Program-made: the position numbers and the translations under genes
Notes under the pieces: generated by a model
Told to the model about the DNA's origin: nothing
What the model saw: the letters and a program-made list of their open reading frames with translations, nothing else
Databases searched by the model: none
Assembly: GCA_024693505.1 (NCBI GenBank)
Contig: JAILKU010000022.1
Coordinates: forward strand, 41,197-105,196
Source of the DNA: Bacteroidaceae bacterium
GTDB lineage: Bacteria > Bacteroidota > Bacteroidia > Bacteroidales > Bacteroidaceae
Direction of reading: 5' to 3'
DNA: 64,000 nt
Shown: piece by piece, positions 8,816 to 18,198 of the stretch
Numbering within the stretch: the first letter of the stretch is position 1
Layout of the letters: each line of letters begins with the position of its first letter

Positions 8816-8846
8816 TTTTGCATTTTTGCATTTTTGCATTTTTGCA
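8816..8846. repeat. Tandem octamer TTTTTGCA array (right arm, inverted)
   Basis: ttttgcatttttgcatttttgcatttttgca, reverse complement of 8233-8260. Confidence 0.8.
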
Positions 8847-9000
8847 CTTAGGTATTTTGCGATTCTTGCTTCCAGGGTAGAGGGCTTGATTGTCGGATCC
8901 GGGGAAGGTGTGGCGCAATCTGATTCAGATACAAATCAGGGGCGTCCGCTTGGGGCGCCCCTGGTAGATTATCCGATGGGATTAAGACAGAGTGCAAGAC

Positions 9001-9483
9001 TTAGAACACGTAGGCAGCGCCGATGGCGATTACGCCGCGGCTACCGTCGGCCCACTGTAACTTACCCTCCAGGTTAGCCTTGAAGTGCTCGCTGAAGTAG
9101 TACTCGAAGCCGCCGCCCAGGTTGAAGCCGATGTTCGTGTCGGAAGTGCTGCCGAAGGGACCCAGGTCCGCCTTCGCGCCCAGCAGAGTCAGACCGGCCA
9201 GGGGATAGAAATTGAACTTCTCGCTGACGATGGGCACGATGTAGTGCACGTTCAGGTTGAAGTCCCACTCGCTAACCATGTCCTTCTTGAAGAAGTAGTT
9301 GAAGCTGGCTTCGCCGCGCCACTTCTCGGCAAAGCTGTACTGGAACTTGGGGCCGATACCGAAGTTGTTGTAACCGTCCTCAAGACCGATGTTCAGGTTG
9401 GCACCTACAGACATCTCGCCCTTCTGGGCACTGGCAGTGAAGGCCATCAGCAGACCGACTGCAAAAAACAGGATTTTTTTCAT
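9001..9483 (-). CDS. Outer membrane beta-barrel protein
   Basis: MKKILFFAVGLLMAFTASAQKGEMSVGANLNIG... ending AIGAAYVF; signal peptide plus terminal aromatic. Confidence 0.8.
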   Translation of the reverse strand: MKKILFFAVGLLMAFTASAQKGEMSVGANLNIGLEDGYNNFGIGPKFQYSFAEKWRGEASFNYFFKKDMVSEWDFNLNVHYIVPIVSEKFNFYPLAGLTLLGAKADLGPFGSTSDTNIGFNLGGGFEYYFSEHFKANLEGKLQWADGSRGVIAIGAAYVF

Positions 9484-9512
9484 AATAGTTGTTTTTAAGA
9501 TGTTAAACAATG

Positions 9513-9590
9513 CAAAGGTAGGATTATTTCCCGAAACTACAAAGAAAAAGTTGATATATTTGCATTTTCTTTCGTTTTATATTATCTTTG
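9513..9590. promoter_or_regulatory. Divergent promoter region (TACCTTTG on - at 9513-9520; TATCTTTG on + at 9583-9590)
   Basis: TAnnTTTG boxes positioned upstream of both flanking genes. Confidence 0.65.
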
Positions 9591-9662
9591 CACCCGAAAA
9601 AGTGCAGTTTATCCTGCCTGGCGGAGACAAAACACAAATATAACCGATAAAACATAGATACA

Positions 9663-11996
9663 ATGAAAAGAAACACACCTGAATGCATGAGAAGGCGTCT
9701 GAACGGAACGTCTCTCCGTAGCTCGTTACTTAGTGCGCTCGTCCTGAGCCTTGTCCTGGCCTCGTGCCGGATGCAGGAGCTGGAGGTGGAGCCGTCGCCC
9801 GGCGACCTGCAGTTTACCGACCTGGCAACGGTATGGGACGAGGCGATGCCCCTGGGCAATGCCACGCTGGGCACCCTCGTCTGGCAGAGGGAGGGCCGCC
9901 TGCGCTTCTCGCTGGACCGCAGCGACCTGTGGGACCTCCGTCCGCTGGACTGTTTCCAGGGTGAGTATTTCTCGTTCGACTGGATAAGCCGGAAGATACG
10001 GGAGAAGGACTATATGCCGGTCGTCAACGAGCTGGAGACGAAGGGGCACAGCAGTCCCGCCCCCTCGAAGATTCCCGGCGCGGCGCTGGAGTTCGACAGC
10101 GAGGGATGGGGGGAGGTCACGCAGTCGCGCCTCTTCCTGAACAATGCGCTGTGCCAGGTCTTGTGGGACAGCGGCATCCGCCTGCAGACGTTCGTCCAGG
10201 CCGACAGTCCCGTGGGCTGGTTCGTGCTGGAGAATGTCCCCGACTCGCTGCAGCCCCGCCTGATCCCGCCTGCTTACCAGCCCGAGACGAACTCGGCAGG
10301 CAACGGCGGGCTGGGCGACGCCTCGCTGGCACTCCTGGGATACGAGCAGGGGAAGGTGGAAGCGGGAACGCTAACGGGAACGAAAACGAAAACGGGAACG
10401 AAAACGAAGGAGGGGCTTATCACCTACCATCAGCCGGGCTGGGGCGGTTTCTTCTATGATGTTGCCGTGGGGTGGAAGCGCGTGGGCAGCGGTATCGTGG
10501 GTGCCTGGAGCATCACCTCCTCGCTGAGCGGTGACCACGCCGAAGAGGTTGTCAGGGAAGCGCTCTGCCAGGGCATCGCGACGGCCTACCGCCGGCACAT
10601 GGCCTACTGGACGCCCTACTGGCAGAAGTCGGTGGTGGAGGTGCCCGATACGGTTGTGCAGTATCAGTACGACCGCGAAGTGTATAAGTTCGGCTCGGCC
10701 AGCCGAAGCGATTCCTATCCCATCTCACTGCAGTCGGTATGGACGGCCGACGACGGACGCCTGCCGCCCTGGAAGGGAGACTATCACCACGACCTGAACA
10801 CGCAGCTGAGCTACTGGCCTGCCTATAGCGGCAACCGCCTGGACGAGGGGCTGGCCTACCTGAACACCCTCTGGGCGCAGCGCGACGTTCACAAGGAGTT
10901 CACCCGCACGCTCTACGGCAAGGACGGCCTGAACGCACCGGGCACCTGCTCGCTGGACGGGCATGTCATTCCGGGCTGGACGGCCTATACCATGTCGCAG
11001 ACCACCAGTGCCTGGCTCGCCCAGCACTTCTATCTGCACTGGAAGTACTCGGCCGACAATGACTTCCTGGCCGAGCGCGGCTATCCCTACCTGCGCGACG
11101 TGGCTCTCTTCCTGGAGCAGCAGAGCCAGGTGGACGGACAGGGCGTGCGCCGGCTGGAGTTCAGCAGCAGCCCCGAGGTAAACAACAACAGCCTGGAGTC
11201 GTGGTTCTCCGACTTCACGAACTTCGACCTCTCGCTGATGCACTTCGCCTTCCAGGCCGCCGGTGAGATGGCCGACTCGCTGGGCATCCCGACCGAAGCA
11301 GCCCATTGGCGGGAGCTGGACGCCCAGCTGCCGGGCTATGCCACGGACGAGACGGGGGCGCTCTGCTTTTCTCCCAGCATGCCGTACAATCAGTCGCACC
11401 GCCATTTCTCCCATGCGATGGCCATTCATCCGCTGGGCCTGATCGACATCAGCCACGGCGAGGAGGAGAAGCGTATCGTAGAAGCCACCCTGGCCAAGCT
11501 GCATGAGTACGGTCCCGACTGGTGGTGCGGCTACTCCTACTCGTGGCTTGCCAATATGGAGGCCCGGGCTGGTCATGGCAACGAGGCCCGCGAGGCGCTG
11601 CGCACCTTTGCCCAGTGCTTCGTGCTGCGCAACTCGTTCCATGCCAACGGAGACCAGACGGCCAGCGGGAAGAGTCTCTTCACCTATCGCCCCTTCACGC
11701 TGGAGGGCAACTTCGCTTTTGCCGCCGGCGTGCAGGAGATGCTGCTGCAGAGCCATACGGGCGTCATCAACGTCTTCCCCGCCATCCCCGCCGACTGGAA
11801 GGATGTCCGCTTCGAACGCCTCCGTGCCCGCGGCGCCTTCCTGGTGTCGGCTGAGATGAAGGAGGGTCGCGTAGCATCGCTCAGCATCCATAGCGAGCGC
11901 GGCGGACTCCTGCGCGTAAGGCATCCGCAGACGGGGCAGGTCATCGAGCGGTCAACGAAGCCGGGCGACGATATCATCATTGACTTGAAGGAATGA
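9663..11996 (+). CDS. Glycoside hydrolase, GH95-like (alpha-L-fucosidase-type), lipoprotein
   Basis: WDEAMPLGNATLGTLVW, FHANGDQTASG, RPFTLEGNFAFAAGVQEMLLQSHTGVINVFPAIPADW; lipobox VLASC. Confidence 0.75.
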   Translation: MKRNTPECMRRRLNGTSLRSSLLSALVLSLVLASCRMQELEVEPSPGDLQFTDLATVWDEAMPLGNATLGTLVWQREGRLRFSLDRSDLWDLRPLDCFQGEYFSFDWISRKIREKDYMPVVNELETKGHSSPAPSKIPGAALEFDSEGWGEVTQSRLFLNNALCQVLWDSGIRLQTFVQADSPVGWFVLENVPDSLQPRLIPPAYQPETNSAGNGGLGDASLALLGYEQGKVEAGTLTGTKTKTGTKTKEGLITYHQPGWGGFFYDVAVGWKRVGSGIVGAWSITSSLSGDHAEEVVREALCQGIATAYRRHMAYWTPYWQKSVVEVPDTVVQYQYDREVYKFGSASRSDSYPISLQSVWTADDGRLPPWKGDYHHDLNTQLSYWPAYSGNRLDEGLAYLNTLWAQRDVHKEFTRTLYGKDGLNAPGTCSLDGHVIPGWTAYTMSQTTSAWLAQHFYLHWKYSADNDFLAERGYPYLRDVALFLEQQSQVDGQGVRRLEFSSSPEVNNNSLESWFSDFTNFDLSLMHFAFQAAGEMADSLGIPTEAAHWRELDAQLPGYATDETGALCFSPSMPYNQSHRHFSHAMAIHPLGLIDISHGEEEKRIVEATLAKLHEYGPDWWCGYSYSWLANMEARAGHGNEAREALRTFAQCFVLRNSFHANGDQTASGKSLFTYRPFTLEGNFAFAAGVQEMLLQSHTGVINVFPAIPADWKDVRFERLRARGAFLVSAEMKEGRVASLSIHSERGGLLRVRHPQTGQVIERSTKPGDDIIIDLKE

Positions 11997-12030
11997 AGCG
12001 CCTCCCCCCGGCGCAACTGACGGCAGGGCT

Positions 12031-12522
12031 TCAGCGCGGGATCTCGATAACCTCGAGGTCCTCGAAGGCGCCGTCGCGGGCGGTGAAGCGGACAAGGGTG
12101 CGCACCAGGTGCCATCCCTGCAGGCCCGCCGCTCCGGGATTGATATGGAGCAGGCCGAGCCGCTTGTCGTACTGCACCTTCAGGATATGGCTGTGGCCGC
12201 TGATGAAGAGCTTGGGCGGACGGGCATAGATCTGCTGGCGTATGCCGGGATCGTAGCGGCCCGGATAGCCCCCGATATGGGTCATCAGCACCTCGGCGCC
12301 CTCGCAGTCCCAGCAGAGCTTCACCGGGAACATACGGCGAAGGTCGCCTCCGTCGCAATTACCGCAGACTGCCCGCAGGGGACGGAACTCCTGAAGGCGC
12401 AGGGCAAGCTCGAGCGACCCGATATCGCCGGCATGCCAAATCTCGTCGCACGACTCGAAGTATTCCAGGTATCTGGCATCCCAATAGCCGTGGGTATCAC
12501 TTAAAAGACCAATGCGCTTCAA
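12031..12522 (-). CDS. Metallophosphoesterase, YfcE/MJ0936 family
   Basis: MKRIGLLSDTHGYWD, WHAGDIG, CGNCD, THIGGYPG, ISGHSH, LLHINPGA. Confidence 0.9.
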   Translation of the reverse strand: MKRIGLLSDTHGYWDARYLEYFESCDEIWHAGDIGSLELALRLQEFRPLRAVCGNCDGGDLRRMFPVKLCWDCEGAEVLMTHIGGYPGRYDPGIRQQIYARPPKLFISGHSHILKVQYDKRLGLLHINPGAAGLQGWHLVRTLVRFTARDGAFEDLEVIEIPR

Positions 12523-12530
12523 CTTTTTTT

Positions 12531-12625
12531 AATTCATAATTCATAATTCAAAAGGTTCAAAGTTGACCTTCGGTCGACTCCCTTGACCTTTTGAACTTTT
12601 GAACCTCTTGAACCTTTTGAGCCTT
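12531..12625. repeat. Third composite repeat: AATTCATAATT, GTTGACCTTCGGTCGAC and degenerate TTTTGAACC iterations
   Basis: TTGACCTTCGGTCGACTC is the reverse complement of GAGTCGACCGAAGGTCAA at 5483-5500; overlaps 3' end of MATE gene. Confidence 0.8.
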
Positions 12626-13969
12626 TCTCACTTTCCTCACCAGCCAGTAGAGCATGCCGATGGCTGCGAAGAAGCTGATGCAGTCTGATATGGGATGGGA
12701 GAGCCAAACGCCATCCAGGCCCCAGCGGCGGGGCAGGAAGATGAGCAGGGGAATGAGAAACAGCATCTGGCGGCTCACACTCAGGAAAATGCTCTTGCCT
12801 GCATGACCGATGCTCTGGAAGAAATTGCCTATCACGATCTGCGAACCCACGATAGGGAAGGCGGCAGCTGTGATGCGGAACCCGCGAACGGCAATCTGCG
12901 AGATGGTGGGGTCGCTGGTGAAGGCGCGCACCAGGAGCTGAGGCATGAACTGCACGATGAGGAATCCGGCGGTGGTGACCAGTGTGCCGGCTATCATCGT
13001 ATAGCGAAGCACGCGCCAGACACGGTCGTTCTGATGAGCGCCCCAGTTGTAGCCGGCAATGGGCTGCATGCCCTGGTTGAGTCCCATAACGACCATGGTA
13101 AAGAGGAACATCACGCTGTTCATGATGCCGTACGCCCCGATGGCATAGTCTCCTCCGTGGGTGCGCAGGCCGCGGTTGATGAGCAGCACCACCAGACAGG
13201 CGCAGCTGTTCATCAGGAACGGGCTCATACCGATGGCCAGCGTCTGGCGTACGATATCGGGTCTTACGCGGAAGATGCCCCGCTTCAGGCGCAGCAGTTC
13301 GGTGGGGGCGGAGAACATGTAGATCTGCCATACGAGGCTTACGGCCTGGCTGAGGATGGTAGCTATGGCCGCACCGCGGATGCCCATATGGAGACCCCAG
13401 ATGAAGAGGGGGTCGAGGATGGTGTTCAGTACGACAGTCAGGATGGTGCAGTTCATGGCTGCCCGCGGATGCCCTGCCGCCCTGAGGATGGCGTTCAGGC
13501 CGAAATAGCTGTGGGTGATGATGTTGCCGATCAGGATAACCTGCATATATTCTCGGGCATAGGGAATAGTGGCCTCGCTTGCGCCGAAGAGATAGAGGAT
13601 GCGGTCGAGGTATGGCCAGCACGCAAGGGTGAAGAGCAGGCCGATGATGATGTTCAGGGTGATGGCATTCCCCAGTACGAACTGCGCCGTGCGGTAGTCC
13701 TTCTGGCCCAGGCGTACGCTGATCACGGTGCTGGCTCCCACGCCAACCATGGCTCCCAGCGCGGCGCTCAGGTTCATGAAGGGGAAAGTGGTGGCCAGTC
13801 CGCTGATGGCCAAGGGGCCTACGCCCTGTCCGATGAAGATGCGGTCAACATTGTTGTAAAGGCTGCTGGCCGTCATTGCGATAATGGCAGGCAGGGCATA
13901 TTGCCAGAGCAGTCGTCCGATGCTCTTCATGCCCAGTTCGGTGGGAATGTATTGTCTCTTCTGCTCCAT
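12557..13969 (-). CDS. MATE family efflux transporter
   Basis: MEQKRQYIPTELGMKSIGRLLWQYALPAIIAMTASSLYNNVDRIFIGQGVG...; start moved to 13969. Confidence 0.9.
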   Translation of the reverse strand: MEQKRQYIPTELGMKSIGRLLWQYALPAIIAMTASSLYNNVDRIFIGQGVGPLAISGLATTFPFMNLSAALGAMVGVGASTVISVRLGQKDYRTAQFVLGNAITLNIIIGLLFTLACWPYLDRILYLFGASEATIPYAREYMQVILIGNIITHSYFGLNAILRAAGHPRAAMNCTILTVVLNTILDPLFIWGLHMGIRGAAIATILSQAVSLVWQIYMFSAPTELLRLKRGIFRVRPDIVRQTLAIGMSPFLMNSCACLVVLLINRGLRTHGGDYAIGAYGIMNSVMFLFTMVVMGLNQGMQPIAGYNWGAHQNDRVWRVLRYTMIAGTLVTTAGFLIVQFMPQLLVRAFTSDPTISQIAVRGFRITAAAFPIVGSQIVIGNFFQSIGHAGKSIFLSVSRQMLFLIPLLIFLPRRWGLDGVWLSHPISDCISFFAAIGMLYWLVRKVRKAQKVQEVQKFKRSRESTEGQL

Positions 13970-14144
13970 TTGTTCTGATGAACCCTTCGGTAGTATAATA
14001 TAATAATGTGTGCGGGGGTCCGAAACGCCCAAAACGGGGGTGAAAAAGTTCCCGCATTTCCTTCCGCAGTGCAAATTTACTCATTAATTGGTTTATTATC
14101 CAATTTTTTTGCGCGAAATGATAGGCTGGTTCACGTTTTTTTAC

Positions 14145-14152
14145 TAATTTTG
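14145..14152 (+). promoter_or_regulatory. -7 box TAATTTTG upstream of carboxyltransferase operon
   Basis: TAnnTTTG match ~50 bp upstream of ATG 14203. Confidence 0.55.
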
Positions 14153-14202
14153 TGCCGTTTTTGCGAAACGAACACATACTTTTATATTAACTTTCAAAAT
14201 AA

Positions 14203-15774
14203 ATGAGTACTCAAGCAGAAAAGATCAAGGAGTTGGTTGAACTCCGTGCCAAAGCCCGTATAGGCGGTGGCGAGAAGGCTATTGAGAAGCAGCATGAGAA
14301 GGGCAAGTACACAGCCCGCGAGCGCATTGCCATGCTGCTGGACGAAGGTAGCTTCGAGGAAATGGACATGTTTGTGCAGCACCGTTGCACGAACTTCGGA
14401 ATGGACAAGAAGCATTATCTGGGCGACGGTGTGGTGACCGGTAGCGGAACTATCGGCGGCCGTCTGGTTTATGTCTTTGCACAGGACTTTACCGTAAGTG
14501 CCGGTTCTCTGAGCGAGATGCTGGCAAGCAAGATTTGCAAGGTGATGGACATCGCCATGAAGGTAGGTGCCCCCGTTATCGGTCTGAACGACTCGGGCGG
14601 TGCCCGTCTGCAGGAGGGTATCAATGCCCTGGCCGGCTATAGCGAGATATTCCAGCGCAATATCATGGCCAGCGGTGTGATTCCCCAGATTTCCGCTATC
14701 ATGGGTCCGTGTGCCGGCGGTGCCGTTTATAGTCCTGCCCTGACCGACTTCACCCTGATGATGGAGAACACTTCCTATATGTTCCTCACCGGTCCCGCAG
14801 TCGTAAAGACCGTGCTGGGCGAGGTGGTTACCCAGGAGCAGCTGGGCGGTGCCAGCGTACACAGCACCAAGTCGGGCGTTACGCACTTCACGGCTTCCTC
14901 CGAGGAAGAGGCTATGGCCATGATCAAGCAACTCATCAGCTATATTCCCCAGAACAACCTGGAGAAGACGCCCCGTGTGGCTTGCACCGATCCCATCGAC
15001 CGCAAGGAGGACTACCTCAACGAGATTATCCCCGAGAATCCCAACATGCCCTACGATATGTACGAGGTTATTGCCGGTATCGTGGACAATGGCGAGTTCT
15101 TCGAGGTTCAGCCCAACTTTGCCAAGAATATCATCGTGGGCTTTGCCCGCTTCAACGGCGAGAGCGTGGGTATCGTAGCCAATCAGCCCAAGCAGCTGGC
15201 CGGTGTGCTTGACTGCAATGCCAGCCGTAAGGGCGCCCGCTTCGTGCGTTTCTGCGACTGCTTCAATATTCCCATCGTCACGCTGGTTGACGTTCCCGGC
15301 TTCCTGCCCGGTACAGGTCAGGAGTATAATGCCGTTATCCTGCACGGAGCCAAGTTGCTCTATGCCTACGGCGAGTGCACGGTGCCCAAGGTAACCGTTA
15401 CGCTGCGCAAGTCATACGGCGGTTCGCATATCGTGATGAGCTGCAAGCAGTTGCGCGGCGATATGAACTACGCTTGGCCCACTGCCGAGATAGCAGTGAT
15501 GGGTGCTGCCGGTGCTGCCGCTGTGCTGTATGCCAAGGAGGCCAAGGCCCTGAAGGAAGAGGGCAAGGTGGACGAGGCAAAAGCCTTCATCAAGGAGAAA
15601 GAGGACGAATACACCAACCTCTTTGCCAACCCCTACAACGCTGCACGCTACGGCTATATCGACGATGTCATCGAGCCGCGTAACACGCGCTTCCGCATCA
15701 TCCGCGCTCTGGCTCAGCTGGAGAACAAGCGTCTGACGAACCCCGCCAAGAAGCATGGCAATATTCCTCTGTAA
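14203..15774 (+). CDS. mmdA: Acyl-CoA carboxylase beta / methylmalonyl-CoA decarboxylase carboxyltransferase subunit
   Basis: LNDSGGARLQEGI, MGPCAGGAVYSPALTDF, VPGFLPGTGQEYNAVILHGAKLLYAY. Confidence 0.9.
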   Translation: MSTQAEKIKELVELRAKARIGGGEKAIEKQHEKGKYTARERIAMLLDEGSFEEMDMFVQHRCTNFGMDKKHYLGDGVVTGSGTIGGRLVYVFAQDFTVSAGSLSEMLASKICKVMDIAMKVGAPVIGLNDSGGARLQEGINALAGYSEIFQRNIMASGVIPQISAIMGPCAGGAVYSPALTDFTLMMENTSYMFLTGPAVVKTVLGEVVTQEQLGGASVHSTKSGVTHFTASSEEEAMAMIKQLISYIPQNNLEKTPRVACTDPIDRKEDYLNEIIPENPNMPYDMYEVIAGIVDNGEFFEVQPNFAKNIIVGFARFNGESVGIVANQPKQLAGVLDCNASRKGARFVRFCDCFNIPIVTLVDVPGFLPGTGQEYNAVILHGAKLLYAYGECTVPKVTVTLRKSYGGSHIVMSCKQLRGDMNYAWPTAEIAVMGAAGAAAVLYAKEAKALKEEGKVDEAKAFIKEKEDEYTNLFANPYNAARYGYIDDVIEPRNTRFRIIRALAQLENKRLTNPAKKHGNIPL

Positions 15775-15793
15775 TCCCTAAAACATACGCAAT

Positions 15794-16129
15794 ATGATTT
15801 TGGCAACTAATTGGTCTGCGGCCTGGCTGATGACAGGCATGGGTGTGGGTACGGTGTTTGTCATCCTTATCCTGCTCGTGCTTATACTTCAGATATTCAG
15901 CGTGGTCGCTGCCGCCGGAAAGGACAAGGCGCCCACAACGGTGAAGAGCGTGTCGAGGGACAATGGCGAAGAGCATCCCATCCTGAGTGAGTACAAGGAT
16001 GACATGGCTGCCATAGCCACCACCCTGTATCTGTATATGAACAATGCGCATGACGAAGAGAGCGGTGTGCTGACCATCCACATGGACGAGCACACCCTTT
16101 GGCATGCCGAACTCAATCCGGATTGTTGA
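15794..16129 (+). CDS. OadG family small membrane subunit
   Basis: Single N-terminal TM segment, position between carboxyltransferase and biotin subunit. Confidence 0.75.
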   Translation: MILATNWSAAWLMTGMGVGTVFVILILLVLILQIFSVVAAAGKDKAPTTVKSVSRDNGEEHPILSEYKDDMAAIATTLYLYMNNAHDEESGVLTIHMDEHTLWHAELNPDC

Positions 16130-16167
16130 GAGTGAGAGTAAAGTTAAACAATTAAAGAACACAAACA

Positions 16168-16899
16168 ATGAAAGATTTCAAGTTTAAGATAGCCGGTCGG
16201 GACTATACCACAAAGGTGGAAGAACAGGAAAATGGCGCCCTGCTGGTAACCGTCAATGGAAAGGCCTATGAGGTTGAACTGCCCGAGCAGGCTCATGCCG
16301 CTCATAAAACAATTGTAAAGGCCGCTGCCTCAGCAGCTCCCTCCGCTCCTTCTGCTGCCCCCTCTGCCGCTGCAGCCAAGGGCAACACGATGAGCGCTCC
16401 CTTGCCCGGCACGATCACCAAGGTGATAGCTCAGGCCGGTCAGAAGGTGAAGAAGGGCGATGTGCTCATTGTCATGGAGGCCATGAAGATGGCAAACGAT
16501 ATCGTGGCCGAGGCCGACGGAACGGTGAAGGCCGTGTGCGTCAGCGTAGGTCAGAGTGTGAACCAGGGCGATGCCCTCATTGAGTTCCAGGCTGATGCAG
16601 CACCCGCTGCTCCCAAGGCTGCACCTGCTGCTCCTAAGGCCACACCCGCGCCTGCTGCTCCGGCTGCTGCCAAGCCCGCCGCTGGGGCCAGTGTTGTTTC
16701 AGCCCCTCTGCCCGGTACGGTCACCAAGATACTGGTTCAGCCCGGTCAGGCTGTGAAGGCAGGCGAAACCGTGCTGACGATGGAGGCTATGAAGATGGAG
16801 AACAACATCACGGCCGAGACCGACGGTACGGTAAAAGCAATTCTTGTTCAACAGGGTGCTCAGGTTCAGAGCGGAGACGCCCTTATAGAAATGGCATAA
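16168..16899 (+). CDS. Biotin carrier protein with two tandem biotinyl domains
   Basis: Two copies of SAPLPGT...EAMKM...DGTVKA...GDALIE separated by an Ala/Pro-rich linker. Confidence 0.92.
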   Translation: MKDFKFKIAGRDYTTKVEEQENGALLVTVNGKAYEVELPEQAHAAHKTIVKAAASAAPSAPSAAPSAAAAKGNTMSAPLPGTITKVIAQAGQKVKKGDVLIVMEAMKMANDIVAEADGTVKAVCVSVGQSVNQGDALIEFQADAAPAAPKAAPAAPKATPAPAAPAAAKPAAGASVVSAPLPGTVTKILVQPGQAVKAGETVLTMEAMKMENNITAETDGTVKAILVQQGAQVQSGDALIEMA

Positions 16900-16904
16900 G
16901 GCGT

Positions 16905-18194
16905 ATGAAAAGCAAGATCCAATTCTTCAGTATCCTGGCCCTTCTGTGTCTCTCGGCCATGCCTGCCATGGCGGCCGATCTGGACGTGCAAGAGGGGTTG
17001 GTAAAGTTTGTTGAGGAGATGGGCATCGTCAGCTTCTTCGCAGGCGAGGGTTGGAAGAATGCCGTGATGATCTGCATCGGCTGCTTTCTGCTCTACCTTG
17101 CCATTAAGAAGGAATACGAGCCCCTGCTTCTGCTGCCGATTGCCTTCGGTATGATTCTGACCAATCTGCCGGGTGCCGGCATGTTCGACTCCGAGATGTG
17201 GAACAACGAGTTCCTGAACCCCAGCAGTCCGAACTATCACAGCTACGGCTATGTGATGGCTCATGGCGGTCTGCTGGATATCCTCTATATCGGTGTCAAG
17301 GCCGGTGTCTATCCGTGTCTCATTTTCCTTGGCGTGGGTGCAATGACTGACTTCGGTCCGCTGATTGCCAACCCCAAGAGCCTTATTCTGGGCGCCGCTG
17401 CCCAAATAGGTATCTTTGCCACCTTCTTAGTCACGCAGATTGACATTCCCATCTTCGGTTTCTCGCCCGCTCAGGCCGCTTCAATCGGCATTATCGGCGG
17501 TGCCGACGGACCGACTGCCATCTTCCTGACGAGTAAGCTGGCTCCCGAGCTGCTGGGTCCCATTGCCGTAGCCGCCTATAGCTACATGGCCCTGGTGCCC
17601 GTTATTCAGCCTCCTATCATGCGTGCACTGACTACCGAGAGCGAGCGTCGCATCCGCATGAGCCAGTTGCGCAGCGTCAGCAAGAAGGAGAAGATCCTCT
17701 TCCCCATCATCGTGGCTATCGTGGTGTCGCTGATCGTACCGTCTGCTGGCACCCTCATCGGTTGCCTTATGCTGGGCAATCTGATGAAGGAGAGCGGCGT
17801 AGTGGAACGTCTGAGCAAGGCCGCCCAGAACGAGCTGAACAACATCGTGGTCATCTGTCTGGGCCTCACCGTGGGTGCTACGGCAACAGCCACTTCGTTC
17901 ATGAACCTTCAGACGCTGGGTATCCTCTGTGTGGGCATCGTGGCCTTTGGCATCGGTTCCGCTTCGGGCGTGGTGATGGCCAAGGTGATGAACCTCTTCC
18001 TGAAGGAGAAGATTAACCCGCTCATCGGTTCTGCCGGTGTGAGTGCCGTGCCTATGGCTGCCCGTGTGAGCCAGATGGAGGGTGCTAAGGCTGATCCCCG
18101 CAACTTCCTGCTGATGCACGCTATGGGTCCCAACGTGGCCGGCGTAATCGGTTCGGCCGTAGCTGCGGGCATCCTGCTCAGCTTCCTGGGATGA
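16905..18194 (+). CDS. Sodium ion-translocating decarboxylase beta subunit
   Basis: [52 protein letters not shown]. Confidence 0.93.
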   Translation: MKSKIQFFSILALLCLSAMPAMAADLDVQEGLVKFVEEMGIVSFFAGEGWKNAVMICIGCFLLYLAIKKEYEPLLLLPIAFGMILTNLPGAGMFDSEMWNNEFLNPSSPNYHSYGYVMAHGGLLDILYIGVKAGVYPCLIFLGVGAMTDFGPLIANPKSLILGAAAQIGIFATFLVTQIDIPIFGFSPAQAASIGIIGGADGPTAIFLTSKLAPELLGPIAVAAYSYMALVPVIQPPIMRALTTESERRIRMSQLRSVSKKEKILFPIIVAIVVSLIVPSAGTLIGCLMLGNLMKESGVVERLSKAAQNELNNIVVICLGLTVGATATATSFMNLQTLGILCVGIVAFGIGSASGVVMAKVMNLFLKEKINPLIGSAGVSAVPMAARVSQMEGAKADPRNFLLMHAMGPNVAGVIGSAVAAGILLSFLG

Positions 18195-18198
18195 TCCT

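Noticed and set aside
8233-8846. Invertible promoter controlling flanking genes
   Set aside because: In either orientation the promoters would not face the 5' end of an adjacent gene (both neighbours have their 3' ends toward the segment), and no recombinase is nearby; retained only as a bracketed-element observation.
12534-13622. 362-aa minus-strand ORF overlapping the MATE gene in another frame
   Set aside because: Arg/His/Pro-rich out-of-frame translation of a clear MATE transporter.
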